A stretch of DNA of 64,000 nt from Streptomyces sp. XD-27 (GCF_030553055.1 NZ_CP130713.1:1674001-1738000); one strand, 5' to 3'. Shown: positions 1 through 9,146, numbered from the stretch's first letter. The notes: generated by a model not told the origin, from the sequence alone. Made by a program: numbers and translations.

Positions 1-1011
1 CTGCTCGTCCTCGAACCGGCCGGTGGCCGAGGCGTGGCCGGCGCCGACGATCTCGCCGGTCTCGATCTCCAGGTTCGGCACGGAGTCGACCCGCGCGCCG
101 TCGGTGAGGACGAGGTTGCGGTTGAGCTCGTAGGTGTCGGTGCCCTCGGCGGCGGCCCGGATGAGGACGTCGCCGATCCAGACGGCGTGCGCGTCCTGGC
201 CCTGCAACGCGCCCTTGTAGGCGACGTTGCTGCGGCAGTGCGGGGTGTCGTGGTCGATGAAGAGCCGGTGCTCCTGGTGCTGGCCGTTGTCGGTGAAGTA
301 CAGGCCGTAGAGCTCGGCCTCACCGCCCGGGGCGCCGTAGACGACCCGCGGGTGGAGCCGGACCAGGTCGCCGCCGAAGGTGACCACGACGGACTTGAAG
401 GTGGCGTCGCGGCCGACCAGCGCGGTGTGCTGGGCGACGTGCACGGCCGTGCGGTCCCAGTCCTGGACGGAGACCACGGTCAGCTTGGCGCCGTCGCCGA
501 TGAGGTACTCGACGTTGGCGGCCACCGTCGCGTCGCCGGTGTGGTCGATGACCACGACGGCCTCGGCGAAGGCGCCGACCTCGACGACCAGGTGGCCGAA
601 GGCGGTGCCGCCCTCGCCGTGCACGGAGACCCGCACCGGCTCGCTGAGCACCGCGTCCTTGGCGATGGAGACGACCGACGCCTTCTCGAAGGAGCTGTAC
701 GCCTGGGCCGCGACCCGGTCCACCGGCTTGCCGGCCTTGCCCAGGCGCGCGTCGTCGCGGCCGACGGTCTCGACGGCGACGCCCTCGGGGGCGGTCACCT
801 CGACCTTGATGCCGCCGTCGGCGACGGCGGTGCCGTCGTGCAGACCGCGCAGGCGCTCCAGCGGAGTGAAGCGCCACTCCTCTTCGCGCCCGTGCGGGAC
901 CGGGAAGTCGGCCACGTCGTACGAGGCGGGGGCACTGACCCGCGCGTCGGCGGGCTGGCCCACCTCGATCGCACCGTCTGTGGTGCTGCCGGCCGGAATG
1001 GTTTCAGCCAT
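1..1011 (-). CDS. sufD: Fe-S cluster assembly protein SufD (partial, C-terminus off left edge)
   Basis: SufD pairs with SufB in the cytoplasmic SufBCD scaffold that builds iron-sulfur clusters. About 337 residues are present, from the ATG at 1011 to the left edge, so roughly the last 50 are missing for a family of about 390. The protein begins MAETIPAGSTTDGAIEVG, has the N-terminal REEEWRFTPLERL segment typical of SufD, and then a long region matching the beta-helix core (VVIDHTGDATVAANVEYLIG). It lies 59 bases downstream of sufB in the same orientation and is expected to be co-transcribed with sufR and sufB. sufC and sufS probably continue off the edge. SufB is the only close relative it could be confused with, and that gene is next door. 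Confidence 0.95.
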   Translation of the reverse strand, partial: MAETIPAGSTTDGAIEVGQPADARVSAPASYDVADFPVPHGREEEWRFTPLERLRGLHDGTAVADGGIKVEVTAPEGVAVETVGRDDARLGKAGKPVDRVAAQAYSSFEKASVVSIAKDAVLSEPVRVSVHGEGGTAFGHLVVEVGAFAEAVVVIDHTGDATVAANVEYLIGDGAKLTVVSVQDWDRTAVHVAQHTALVGRDATFKSVVVTFGGDLVRLHPRVVYGAPGGEAELYGLYFTDNGQHQEHRLFIDHDTPHCRSNVAYKGALQGQDAHAVWIGDVLIRAAAEGTDTYELNRNLVLTDGARVDSVPNLEIETGEIVGAGHASATGRFEDEQ

Positions 1012-1070
1012 GGCTGTCGTACTGCTCGCTTTCTGGGGAACGTCGTCGCGGAACGGGATGCGGACCGGCG

Positions 1071-2492
1071 TTAGCCGACCGCGCCTTCCATCTGCAGCTC
1101 GATCAGCCGGTTGAGCTCCAGTGCGTACTCCATGGGCAGCTCGCGGGCGATCGGCTCCACGAAGCCGCGCACGATCATCGCCATGGCCTCGAACTCGGTC
1201 ATACCGCGGCTCATCAGGTAGAAGAGCTGGTCGTCGCTGACCTTGGAGACGGTCGCCTCGTGGCCCATGGACACGTCGTCCTCGCGGACGTCCACGTACG
1301 GGTAGGTGTCCGAGCGCGAGATGGTGTCCACCAGCAGGGCGTCGCACAGGACGTTGGACTTGGAGCCCTCGGCGCCCTCGCCGATCTCGATCAGACCCCG
1401 GTAGGAGGTCCGGCCACCGCCTCGCGCCACCGACTTGGAGACGATGTTGGAGGAGGTGTTCGGGGCCATGTGGACCATCTTGGCGCCGGCGTCCTGGTGC
1501 TGGCCCTCACCCGCGAAGGCGATGGACAGGGTCTCGCCCTTGGCGTGCTCGCCCATCAGGTAGACGGCCGGGTACTTCATGGTGACCTTGGAGCCGATGT
1601 TGCCGTCGACCCACTCCATGGTCGCGCCCTCGTACGCCACGGCGCGCTTGGTGACCAGGTTGTAGACGTTGTTCGACCAGTTCTGGATGGTCGTGTAACG
1701 GCAGCGGGCGCCCTTCTTGACGATGATCTCGACGACCGCGGAGTGCAGCGAGTCCGACTTGTAGATCGGCGCCGTGCAGCCCTCGACGTAGTGGACGTAG
1801 GCGTCCTCGTCGACGATGATCAGCGTCCGCTCGAACTGGCCCATGTTCTCGGTGTTGATCCGGAAGTAGGCCTGGAGCGGGATCTCCACGTGCACGCCCT
1901 TCGGCACGTAGATGAACGAGCCACCGGACCACACGGCCGTGTTCAGCGCGGCGAACTTGTTGTCACCGGCCGGGATGACCGTGCCGAAGTACTCCTTGAA
2001 GAGCTCCGGGTGCTCCTTGAGCGCGGTGTCGGTGTCGAGGAAGATGACGCCCTGCTCCTCCAGGTCCTCGCGGATCTGGTGGTAGACGACCTCGGACTCG
2101 TACTGCGCGGCGACACCGGCGACGAGGCGCTGCTTCTCCGCCTCGGGGATGCCCAGCTTGTCGTACGTGTTCTTGATGTCCTCGGGCAGGTCCTCCCAGG
2201 ACTCCGCCTGCTTCTCCGTGGACCGCACGAAGTACTTGATGTTGTCGAAGTCGATGCCGGTCAGGTCCGAGCCCCAGGTCGGCATGGGCTTCTTGTCGAA
2301 GAGCCTGAGGCCCTTCAGACGCAGCTTGAGCATCCACTCCGGCTCGGACTTCTTGGCCGAGATGTCGCGGACGACCTCCTCCGACAGGCCGCGCTTGGCC
2401 GCGGCACCGGCCGCGTCGGAGTCGGCCCAGCCGTACTCGTAGTTGCCCAGCCCCTCGAGCTCAGGGTGAGCAGTCTCCGTGGGGAGAGTCAT
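1071..2492 (-). CDS. sufB: Fe-S cluster assembly protein SufB
   Basis: SufB is the main scaffold subunit of the SufBCD complex on which [Fe-S] clusters are assembled. The 473-residue product has the usual length and highly conserved blocks such as [37 protein letters not shown] and the C-terminal [17 protein letters not shown]. The start is the ATG at 2492 ([21 protein letters not shown]). It overlaps the stop of sufR by 4 bases (ATGA), so the two are translationally coupled. The reading frame stays open upstream through sufR, but that extension is antisense-like composition and not SufB. Expression should follow SufR and iron supply. Confidence 0.97.
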   Translation of the reverse strand: MTLPTETAHPELEGLGNYEYGWADSDAAGAAAKRGLSEEVVRDISAKKSEPEWMLKLRLKGLRLFDKKPMPTWGSDLTGIDFDNIKYFVRSTEKQAESWEDLPEDIKNTYDKLGIPEAEKQRLVAGVAAQYESEVVYHQIREDLEEQGVIFLDTDTALKEHPELFKEYFGTVIPAGDNKFAALNTAVWSGGSFIYVPKGVHVEIPLQAYFRINTENMGQFERTLIIVDEDAYVHYVEGCTAPIYKSDSLHSAVVEIIVKKGARCRYTTIQNWSNNVYNLVTKRAVAYEGATMEWVDGNIGSKVTMKYPAVYLMGEHAKGETLSIAFAGEGQHQDAGAKMVHMAPNTSSNIVSKSVARGGGRTSYRGLIEIGEGAEGSKSNVLCDALLVDTISRSDTYPYVDVREDDVSMGHEATVSKVSDDQLFYLMSRGMTEFEAMAMIVRGFVEPIARELPMEYALELNRLIELQMEGAVG

Positions 2493-3307
2493 TCGGGGTT
2501 CCTCCCGGCCGTGCTGGTAGATGGTGCTGTGCTGGTCTGATGGGTGGTTCTGTGCTGCGCTCCGCCGCGCGGAATGAACGTCGTGCACACCCCGTCGCCG
2601 TGGGCGATGGTGGCCAGACGCTGCACATGGGTTCCGAGCAGGCGGGAGAAGACCTCGGTCTCCGCCTCGCACAGCTGCGGATACCGCTCGGCGACATGGG
2701 CGACCGGGCAGTGGTGCTGGCAGAGCTGTTCGCCCCATCGGGGGCCGGGCGCGCTGCGCGCGGTGGCAGCGTACCCCTCCGCGGTGAGGGCCTTGGCGAG
2801 TACCTCCGCCCGCTCCTCGGGGACCGCCGCCTCGACCGCCTCGCGGTACGCCTCGGCCTGGGCGGCGAACCGGGCGCGGGCGAACGCGGCGACGGCCGCC
2901 TCGCCCTGCTCGCCGCCGCCGGCGCTCTGCGCGATCCAGCGCAGCGCGTCCACGGCCAGCTTGTCGTATGCCTGGTCGAAGGCGTCGCGCCCGCAGTCGG
3001 TGAGCGCGAAGACCTTGGCGGGACGGCCGCGGCTGCGTGCTCCGTAGACCCGCTTCTCGCGCGGCTCGACGACTCGGTCGGCGACCAGCGCGTCGAGGTG
3101 GCGGCGGACCGCGGCCTGGGTGAGCTCCAGCCGGAGGGCGAGCTCGGCCGCGGTGGACGGGCCGTGGTCGAGAATGGAGCGGGCCACGCGGCTGCGGGTG
3201 CCGTGCTGCTCGTCGTGTGCGGCGGACGCCCCCGCGGGCGCGGGCAGAGCGGGACGCGCGGCCGACTCGGTCGCGGGCTCCTTCTGATCCTCGCTCGCGT
3301 ATTTCAC
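2489..3307 (-). CDS. sufR: SufR-type Fe-S-sensing transcriptional repressor
   Basis: A winged-helix regulator of the suf operon. The N-terminal third carries an HTH ([19 protein letters not shown], then [19 protein letters not shown]). The C-terminal part has the cysteine cluster expected to hold a [4Fe-4S] cluster, [19 protein letters not shown] (C-x3-C-x12-C). The GTG at 3307 is chosen as start: it gives [10 protein letters not shown], about 272 residues, and sits at the edge of a CAAC-N6-GTTG operator. The frame also stays open to an upstream ATG at 3379, but that would place the operator and promoter inside the gene. The stop overlaps the sufB start by 4 bases. Holo-SufR is expected to repress its own operon. 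Confidence 0.88.
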   Translation of the reverse strand: MKYASEDQKEPATESAARPALPAPAGASAAHDEQHGTRSRVARSILDHGPSTAAELALRLELTQAAVRRHLDALVADRVVEPREKRVYGARSRGRPAKVFALTDCGRDAFDQAYDKLAVDALRWIAQSAGGGEQGEAAVAAFARARFAAQAEAYREAVEAAVPEERAEVLAKALTAEGYAATARSAPGPRWGEQLCQHHCPVAHVAERYPQLCEAETEVFSRLLGTHVQRLATIAHGDGVCTTFIPRGGAQHRTTHQTSTAPSTSTAGRNPE

Positions 3308-3320
3308 AACGCCATTGTTG
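3307..3320 (-). promoter_or_regulatory. Putative SufR operator CAAC-N6-GTTG
   Basis: The plus strand reads CAACGCCATTGTTG, matching the CAAC-N6-GTTG palindrome that I recall as the SufR site in Streptomyces avermitilis. Its left edge is the first base of the proposed GTG start of sufR. AT-rich sequence (GAATTA on the minus strand) lies just upstream and could serve as a -10, so a repressor bound here would block initiation of a leaderless or nearly leaderless sufR mRNA. The site is seen directly; its function is inference. Confidence 0.65.
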
Positions 3321-3379
3321 CGTAATTCTCGGAACGGATACAAGCCGTGATCGAAGAGGTGAACGGTGGGGTGCATCAC

Positions 3380-3398
3380 TTAGGTACACCTAACCTGA
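3380..3398. promoter_or_regulatory. Iron-box-like site (IdeR/DmdR1 type) between sufR and an ABC exporter
   Basis: TTAGGTACACCTAACCTGA matches about 15 of 19 positions of the actinobacterial iron box TTAGGTTAGSCTAACCTAA. It contains the near-perfect dyad TTAGGT-AC-ACCTAA. It lies in the 170-base divergent gap between sufR (start 3307) and the ABC ATPase (start 3478), so an iron-dependent DtxR-family repressor could control either side. It is a pattern match only. Confidence 0.5.
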
Positions 3399-3477
3399 CC
3401 TGCGGAAACGATCACGGGAGCGGCCTCTTTCCGCCCTGCCGCCCCGGCGGTGCCCCACGCTTCGTAGACTGCCCGGC

Positions 3478-4404
3478 ATGCGTAATGAGCCCGCGGTCGA
3501 GGTCGTCGGCCTGGTCAAGCGGTACGGAACGAAGACCGCGGTGGACGGGCTCGACCTCACCGTCGCGCGCGGCACCGTGACCGCCGTACTCGGCCCCAAC
3601 GGAGCGGGGAAGACCACCACCGTCGAGACCTGCGAGGGCTACCGCCGGCCGGACGCGGGCACCGTGCGCGTCCTCGGCCTCGACCCGGTCGCCGACGCCG
3701 CGGCCCTGCGCCCGCGCATCGGCGTGATGCTCCAGTCCGGCGGGGTCTACTCCGGCGCCCGCGCGGAGGAGATGCTGCGGCACACCGCCACGCTGCACGC
3801 CCATCCTTTGGACGTCGGCATGCTCGTCGAGCGCCTGGGCCTCGGCTCCTGCGGCCGTACGACCTACCGGCGGCTCTCGGGCGGCCAGCAGCAGCGGCTC
3901 GCGCTGGCCATGGCCGTCGTCGGCCGCCCCGAGCTGGTCTTCCTCGACGAGCCGACGGCCGGCCTCGACCCGCAGGCCCGCCGCGCCACCTGGGACCTGG
4001 TGCGGGACCTGCGCGACGACGGCGTCACCGTCGTCCTCACCACCCACCACATGGACGAGGCCGAGCAGCTCGCCGACGACGTCGCCATCATCGACGGCGG
4101 CCGAGTGATCGCCCAGGGCAGCCCGGAGGAGCTGTGCCGCGGCGGCGCCGAGAACACCCTGCGGTTCACCGGCCGCCCCGCCCTCGACCTCGTCTCCCTC
4201 CTCAAGGCGCTGCCCGACGACACCGCGGCCGCCGAGCTGACCCCCGGCTCGTACCGCGTCGTCGGCAGGGTCGACCCGCAACTGCTGGCCACCGTCACCT
4301 CCTGGTGCGCGCAGAACGGCGTCATGCCCGACCGGATCTCGGTCGAACGGCACACCCTGGAGGACGTCTTCCTCGAGCTCACCGGCAAGGAGCTGCGATC
4401 ATGA
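3478..4404 (+). CDS. ABC transporter ATP-binding protein (ABC-2 exporter type)
   Basis: Cytoplasmic ATPase subunit of a two-gene exporter, 308 residues. Walker A is GPNGAGKTT near residue 40, the Q-loop is VMLQSGG, the signature is LSGGQQQR, Walker B is LVFLDEPT, and the switch histidine is in TTHHMDE. A C-terminal domain of about 90 residues follows, as in CcmA/DrrA-type ATPases. The stop overlaps the ATG of the permease gene by 4 bases. The pair sits between suf and ctaA, the same neighbourhood as an ABC pair in mycobacteria (Rv1458c-Rv1457c next to ctaA). The substrate cannot be read from sequence. Confidence 0.93.
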   Translation: MRNEPAVEVVGLVKRYGTKTAVDGLDLTVARGTVTAVLGPNGAGKTTTVETCEGYRRPDAGTVRVLGLDPVADAAALRPRIGVMLQSGGVYSGARAEEMLRHTATLHAHPLDVGMLVERLGLGSCGRTTYRRLSGGQQQRLALAMAVVGRPELVFLDEPTAGLDPQARRATWDLVRDLRDDGVTVVLTTHHMDEAEQLADDVAIIDGGRVIAQGSPEELCRGGAENTLRFTGRPALDLVSLLKALPDDTAAAELTPGSYRVVGRVDPQLLATVTSWCAQNGVMPDRISVERHTLEDVFLELTGKELRS

Positions 4405-5171
4405 CCGCCACCGGCACCTTCTCCCCGAAGCCCGGCGCGGCACCGCTGCCCCGGATGATCCGCGCCCAGGCGGCGCTGGAGACCCGCATGCTGCTGCGCA
4501 ACGGCGAGCAGCTGCTACTGACCGTCGTGATCCCGGCGCTCGTGCTCGTCCTCTTCAGCACCGTCGACGTCATCGACACCGGCGACGGCGAGGCGGTCGA
4601 CTTCCTCGCGCCCGGCGTGCTCGCGCTGGCCGTGCTCTCCACCGCCTTCACCGGGCAGGCCATCGCGACCGGCTTCGAGCGGCGGTACGGCGTCCTCAAG
4701 CGGCTGGGCACCTCGCCGCTGCCGCGCTGGGCACTGATGACCGCGAAGACCGCCTCGGTCCTGGTCACCGAGGTCCTGCAGGTCGCGCTGCTGATCGGCA
4801 TCGCGTTCGGGCTCGGCTGGTCGCCGCACGGCGATCCGGTGTCCGTCGGCCTGCTGCTGGTGCTGGGGACGGCGGCGTTCTCCGGGCTCGGGCTGCTGAT
4901 GGCCGGCACGCTCCGGGCGGAGGCGACCCTGGCCGCCGCCAACCTGGTCTTCCTGCTGCTCCTGGTCGGCGGCGGGGTCATGGTGCCGCTGGAGAAGTTC
5001 CCCGACGCCGCGCAGAGCGTGCTCCAGCTGCTGCCCATCGCGGCGCTGTCGGACGGGCTGCGGGACGTGCTGCGCGACGGCGCCGGGACGCCGTGGGCGG
5101 ACCTGGGGATCCTCGCGGCGTGGGCGGTCCTGGGGCTGGGCGCGGCGGCGCGGTTCTTCCGCTGGGAGTGA
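4401..5171 (+). CDS. ABC-2 type permease
   Basis: Membrane subunit paired with the preceding ATPase, 256 residues from the ATG at 4401. It has about six hydrophobic segments (for example LLLTVVIPALVLVLF, FLAPGVLALAVLSTAF, LVFLLLLVGGGVMV) and the ERRYGVLKRLGTSPLPRW loop typical of ABC-2 permeases between the second and third segments. The 4-base overlap with the ATPase indicates coupled translation and a single exporter. The transported compound is unknown. Confidence 0.93.
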   Translation: MTATGTFSPKPGAAPLPRMIRAQAALETRMLLRNGEQLLLTVVIPALVLVLFSTVDVIDTGDGEAVDFLAPGVLALAVLSTAFTGQAIATGFERRYGVLKRLGTSPLPRWALMTAKTASVLVTEVLQVALLIGIAFGLGWSPHGDPVSVGLLLVLGTAAFSGLGLLMAGTLRAEATLAAANLVFLLLLVGGGVMVPLEKFPDAAQSVLQLLPIAALSDGLRDVLRDGAGTPWADLGILAAWAVLGLGAAARFFRWE

Positions 5172-5237
5172 TGTGATCGGCGGCTGGCGCCGCGGGCCCA
5201 GACCCCTCGTGAAAAGCTGCACAAGCTCCGGCCTACG

Positions 5238-6260
5238 ATGGTGCCCGTGCCGAATTCGCTGAATCCCTTCGAGCTCATCGCCCGCCGCTGGCAGCCCTCC
5301 GCGCGCTTCGTGCGGCAGGCCGCGCTCGCCTCCGTGGTGATGGCCGTCGTCATCGTCGTGACGGGCGGCGCGGTGCGGCTGACCCAGTCCGGGCTCGGCT
5401 GCGAGACCTGGCCGAAGTGCACCGACGACAGTCTGACGCCCACCTCCGAGATGGGTATCTACGGTGTCATCGAGTTCGGCAACCGCATGCTGACGTACGT
5501 CCTGTGCGCCGTCGTCGGCCTGGTGATCGTCGCCGCCCGCGCCCGTACGCCCGTACGCACCAGCCTCACCCGGCTCGGCTGGGTGCAGTTCTGGATCGTC
5601 ATGGGCAACGCCGTCGTCGGCGGCGTCACCGTGCTCACCGGGCTCAACCCGTACATCGTCAGTTCGCACTTCCTGCTCTCCACGGCCCTGCTGACGGTGG
5701 CCGTGGTGACCTGGCAGCGCGCCCGGGAGGGCGACGCCCCGGTCCGCGACCTGGTCGCCCGGCCCCTCCGGCAGCTCACCTGGCTGCTGGTCGCCGCGTC
5801 CGCCGCGCTGATCGTGATCGGCACCGTGGTGACCGGCGCCGGGCCGCACGCGGGCGACGCGAAGAAGGTGGACCGCATCCCGCTGGACTGGCAGGAGATC
5901 ACCCAGCTGCACGTGGACTTCGTCTACGTCGTGGTGGGCCTGACCGTCGCGCTGTGGTTCGCGCTGCGGGCCGTGGGCGCTCCGGCGGCCACCCGCCGTC
6001 CCGTGCTGGAGCTGTTCGGCGTGCTGCTCTGCCAGGGCGTGATCGGCTACGTCCAGTACTTCACGCACCTGCCGGAGATCGTCGTCGGCGCCCACATGTT
6101 CGGCTCGTGCCTGGTGTGGATCGCCGTGCTGCGGGTGTTCCTCGCCCAGCGCGAGCGCGTCGAGCTGCCCGCCGTGCCCGGGCCGGGCGGCGAGCACGAG
6201 GCGGTTCAGGCCGTGGAGTCGGCGGCCCCGGTGGTCGAGGCGTCCGCGTCCAGCCGGTAG
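5238..6260 (+). CDS. ctaA: Heme A synthase (COX15/CtaA family)
   Basis: Converts heme O to heme A for the aa3-type cytochrome c oxidase in the membrane. The product has about 340 residues and eight predicted membrane helices. It shows the family motifs: an early VTGGAVRLTQSGLGCETWPKC with a cysteine pair, the EFGNRM heme-ligand region, the HFLLS histidine, the TGAGPHAGD loop and a late VGAHMFGSCLV histidine. The start may be the ATG at 5238 or the GTG at 5247. The last 55 bases overlap tail-to-tail with the amidohydrolase gene. Heme O is supplied by ctaB nearby. Confidence 0.93.
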   Translation: MVPVPNSLNPFELIARRWQPSARFVRQAALASVVMAVVIVVTGGAVRLTQSGLGCETWPKCTDDSLTPTSEMGIYGVIEFGNRMLTYVLCAVVGLVIVAARARTPVRTSLTRLGWVQFWIVMGNAVVGGVTVLTGLNPYIVSSHFLLSTALLTVAVVTWQRAREGDAPVRDLVARPLRQLTWLLVAASAALIVIGTVVTGAGPHAGDAKKVDRIPLDWQEITQLHVDFVYVVVGLTVALWFALRAVGAPAATRRPVLELFGVLLCQGVIGYVQYFTHLPEIVVGAHMFGSCLVWIAVLRVFLAQRERVELPAVPGPGGEHEAVQAVESAAPVVEASASSR

Positions 6261-7324
6261 ACGCGGTGGGCCGTGCCGGCCGCGACCAGGCCGGCGATCC
6301 GCCGCGCCTCGGCCGGTGAGCAGACCCCGTCGGCGATCCATTCGGCGGCCAGCCGGGACATCGCCCGTACGAACAGCCGGGCGCCGGTCACGTAGAGCTC
6401 GGGCAGGGCCCGCGCCCCTGTGGAGAACAGCAGCTTCCCGAACGGGGCCCGGCGCAGGGTCTCCTCCGGACGCGGCCCGACGTCGGCGTACACGTGCGGG
6501 AAGGCGGCCGCCAGCTGGGCGCCGTGGCGGTGGTGCGGTTCGCGGGACAGCAGCACCAGGTCGGTGCCGAGCCCGACGGTGGCTCGCAGGAAGCCGGCCA
6601 GCGACCGCGGGTCGGCGCAGTGCAGCTGTACCGGCAGGCCGGTCGCGACCGCGCTCCACAGCAGATGGCGGAGCAGATCCGGGTCGGTCGGCCGGGCGCC
6701 GGTGGGGCGGCCGCTCAGCCAGTCCCCCGCCGCCCGCCGCACCTGGCGCGGGTCCGGCGGAGCGCCGTCGGCGAAGGTGACGCCGCAGGCGAAGGCGGTG
6801 GCGTGCTGTGCGGCGGCGTACAGCGCCTCGGCGGTGTTCCCCATGAAGGCGTCGACCCCGCCGGAGGTGTCCGCGACCTGCCCGGCCAGCGGCTCCAGCC
6901 GGACGATCTCGTGGCCGCGGCCGTCCGCGGCGGCGGCCAGCTCGGCGGCCGAGGTCAGCTCGCCCGGGGCCCCGGAATCGAGCAGAAAGGTGCCGGCCTC
7001 CAGGAGGAAGGTGCCGATGTCCGCGCCGCGCAGCAGCAGACGTCCGGCGCGGTACGCGCCCAGTTCCCGGCGCCGGGCGAGATAGCGGACCGGCGGGCAG
7101 TGGGCCTCGAGGCCGAGCAGCGGCGGGCACCAGCGGCGCACCGCCAGCCCGGTCCAGCTGTCGAAGAACGTGGTGCCCGTGGGCGCCGTCGTGCCGCGCG
7201 CTCCGGCGGCAGCGGCGAGATGGGTCTCGAACGACCCCAGCCCGAGCTCGGTGTGCAGCACTCCGTGGCTGTGCTGGTCGACGAGCGGCGGCAGGGGCGT
7301 TCCGGAGTCCGTGCCGCAGCTCAT
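6206..7324 (-). CDS. Amidohydrolase-family protein (FluG N-domain-like)
   Basis: A 372-residue cytoplasmic protein resembling the TIM-barrel amidohydrolases related to the N-terminal half of FluG. The N-terminal metal motif DQHSHGV is present, with later histidines in QLHCADP and EPHHRHGAQLAAAFPHVYADVG. The C-terminal block reads LLFSTGARALPELYVTGARLF. In this family the equivalent motif is usually S-D-A, and the aspartate is a metal or catalytic ligand, so the glycine here may mean altered activity. The 3' end overlaps ctaA by 55 bases. The substrate is unknown. Confidence 0.75.
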   Translation of the reverse strand: MSCGTDSGTPLPPLVDQHSHGVLHTELGLGSFETHLAAAAGARGTTAPTGTTFFDSWTGLAVRRWCPPLLGLEAHCPPVRYLARRRELGAYRAGRLLLRGADIGTFLLEAGTFLLDSGAPGELTSAAELAAAADGRGHEIVRLEPLAGQVADTSGGVDAFMGNTAEALYAAAQHATAFACGVTFADGAPPDPRQVRRAAGDWLSGRPTGARPTDPDLLRHLLWSAVATGLPVQLHCADPRSLAGFLRATVGLGTDLVLLSREPHHRHGAQLAAAFPHVYADVGPRPEETLRRAPFGKLLFSTGARALPELYVTGARLFVRAMSRLAAEWIADGVCSPAEARRIAGLVAAGTAHRVYRLDADASTTGAADSTA

Positions 7325-7396
7325 CCGCGTCTCCCTGCCCGTCCGGCCCCTCGTGGGGTCTAACGGGCCGGACGCCGTCAGGTGTCGGCCGTCGGC

Positions 7397-7756
7397 TCAG
7401 CCGTTGCCGGGCCCGCCGATCTGGATCCCGGCCATGCGCGTCCACTCGTACGGGCCGGTGCGCACCTTGGCGGCCAGCTCGCCGTCGAAGTCGTCCTGGA
7501 GGGTGAGTCCGGCGAGCTCGGCGGCGCGCTGGGCGGTCTCGTACGAGGGAGCGACGAGGTTGCCCCACTCGCCGTTGGCGCCGACCAGGGCGATCCGGGT
7601 GCTGCCGCGGGCGATGTGCGCGAGCTGGCCCTCGGCGCTTCCGCCGTGGCTCTTGGCGAAGGCCGTGATCTGGTCGGCGAGGCGCTTGGCGCGCTTCTCG
7701 GCGCGCTTGTCCGTGCCGGGCTGCTGGACGGCGTCCGCCTGCTTCGTGTCTGCCAT
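7397..7756 (-). CDS. Small conserved protein of unknown function
   Basis: A 119-residue soluble protein with a charged N-terminus (DKRAEKRAKRLADQITAFAKSHGG). A compact alpha/beta-looking region follows (TRIALVGANGEWGNLVAPSYETAQRAAELAGLTLQDDF), then a GPYEWTRMAGIQIGG tail. There is no signal peptide or membrane segment. It stands alone between the amidohydrolase and ctaB, all on the minus strand. I do not recognise a function; the coding potential and compact domain-like sequence support a real gene. Confidence 0.75.
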   Translation of the reverse strand: MADTKQADAVQQPGTDKRAEKRAKRLADQITAFAKSHGGSAEGQLAHIARGSTRIALVGANGEWGNLVAPSYETAQRAAELAGLTLQDDFDGELAAKVRTGPYEWTRMAGIQIGGPGNG

Positions 7757-7826
7757 AAGGCCGATGCTACCCGTCGGTAATCAACGGAGGAAGGGTCAGC
7801 CGCTCAACGGAAGAGGGGTCCGCTGA

Positions 7827-8777
7827 TCACCGCAGGAAGGGGTCCACCGCGACGGCGACGAAGAGCAGCGACACATAGGTGATGGACCAGTGGAACAGCC
7901 GCATCTCCTTGAGCTTGGGGCCCGTCACCCCGGCCTTGGCGCGCGCCTGGAGCGCGTGCGCCTCCTTGAGCCAGAACGCCCCGAGCACCGCCGCGACCGC
8001 CGGGTAGAACCAGCCGGTGTAGCCCAGCGGCCACAGCAGCAGCGAGACGCCCACCATGACCCAGCTGTACGCGACGATCTGCCGGGCCACGGCCTTGTTG
8101 CCCGCGACGACCGGGAGCATGGGCACGCCCACGCGCTCGTAGTCGTCCTTCACCTTCATGGAAAGAGGCCAGTAGTGCGGAGGCGTCCAGAAGAAGATGA
8201 CGAGGAACAGCACCACCGCGGCCCAGGAGACCGAGTCGGTCACCGACGACCAGCCGATGAAGACCGGCATGCAGCCGGCGATGCCGCCCCAGACGATGTT
8301 CTGCGCGGTCCGCCGCTTGAGCCACATCGTGTAGACGACGACGTAGAACAGCAGCGCGCCGAGCGACAGCATCGCCGACAGCGGGTTGACCAGCGTCCAG
8401 AACCACACGGTGGACACGACGGCCAGTGCGTAGGCGAAGACCAGGCACTCCCGCGGGCTGACCATGCCGGTGACCAGCGGGCGCTGCGACGTCCGGTCCA
8501 TCAGCGCGTCGATGTCGCGGTCGAGGTACATGTTGAACGCGCCCGCGCCACCGGCGGAGAGGTAGCCGCCGACGCAGGTGGCCAGGACCAGCCACAGGTC
8601 GGGGACGCCCTCGGCGGCCAGGAACATCACCGGGATCGTCGTCATGAGCAGCAGCTCGATGACGCGGGGCTTGGTCAGGGCCACGAACGCCTTGACACGG
8701 GCCCCGAACGGCCGGTGGCCGGAGCTCGGGCTCGCAGCGAGCACCCCGCAGGACGGGATTCGACGGCCGTCACGCAC
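7827..8777 (-). CDS. ctaB: Protoheme IX farnesyltransferase (heme O synthase), 5' end frameshifted
   Basis: Membrane prenyltransferase that attaches farnesyl to heme B to make heme O. The core has [23 protein letters not shown], the prenyl-diphosphate motif [15 protein letters not shown] and about nine hydrophobic segments. The familiar Streptomyces N-terminus [10 protein letters not shown] is encoded from the GTG at 8773, preceded by an AGGGG ribosome site at 5-base spacing. However, that frame breaks at a run of four G on the minus strand (plus C at 8744-8747). One extra G there would join it to the core as [19 protein letters not shown]. In the sequence as given, the open frame begins at a GTG at 8777, too close to the ribosome site. 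This is probably a sequencing deletion. Confidence 0.85.
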   Translation of the reverse strand: MRDGRRIPSCGVLAASPSSGHRPFGARVKAFVALTKPRVIELLLMTTIPVMFLAAEGVPDLWLVLATCVGGYLSAGGAGAFNMYLDRDIDALMDRTSQRPLVTGMVSPRECLVFAYALAVVSTVWFWTLVNPLSAMLSLGALLFYVVVYTMWLKRRTAQNIVWGGIAGCMPVFIGWSSVTDSVSWAAVVLFLVIFFWTPPHYWPLSMKVKDDYERVGVPMLPVVAGNKAVARQIVAYSWVMVGVSLLLWPLGYTGWFYPAVAAVLGAFWLKEAHALQARAKAGVTGPKLKEMRLFHWSITYVSLLFVAVAVDPFLR

Positions 8778-8960
8778 ACCCCTGGTGGAAGCAGCAGAAC
8801 CAGCAAGCCCGGGACGTGAACGTCCGATAAAGACTTGCGCGTACCACGCCACTCTAGACGTAGCGGGTACCCGGCCCATCGCGGGGGTGGGTCGTGTTGG
8901 CAGCCGTTCCGGGAGGCGAAGTCGGGCGTCCCCCGGCACGCTGGGAATGTCCGACGCGCC

Positions 8961-9027
8961 GCCGCTCAATGGAATGACATGGCGCTCACGCTCCGCTCAT
9001 AGGAATGGCGTGCCGCTCAATGGAATG
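8961..9027. repeat. Short direct repeats upstream of tkt
   Basis: The 16-mer GCCGCTCAATGGAATG occurs at 8961-8976 and again, identically, at 9012-9027. A degenerate copy (CCGCTCATAGGAATG) lies between them at 8993-9007. They are in the 369-base divergent gap between ctaB and tkt, which otherwise shows nothing I can name. They could be operator copies for a regulator of tkt or ctaB, or remnants of a local duplication. Confidence 0.6.
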
Positions 9028-9146
9028 GCCGCATGTCCGGCATTCGGCGCTCGAAAAAATGACCGTGATTCCAGGGGTAGGCTCAAAGCGCCCGGTGTGC
9101 ACATCGTCACCGGCATTCGACATGTGGAGAGGAGCCCTGACCCAGG

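Noticed and set aside
1260..2540. Long plus-strand frame antisense to sufB, and many similar antisense frames over zwf, gap, uvrC, uvrB and rpsA
   Set aside because: They are mirror frames caused by very high third-position GC and show no domain signatures.
2493..3389. Long N-terminal extension of the sufB reading frame
   Set aside because: It is sufR read in another frame, with Arg/Gly/Pro-rich composition and no SufB similarity; the ATG at 2492 gives the normal length.
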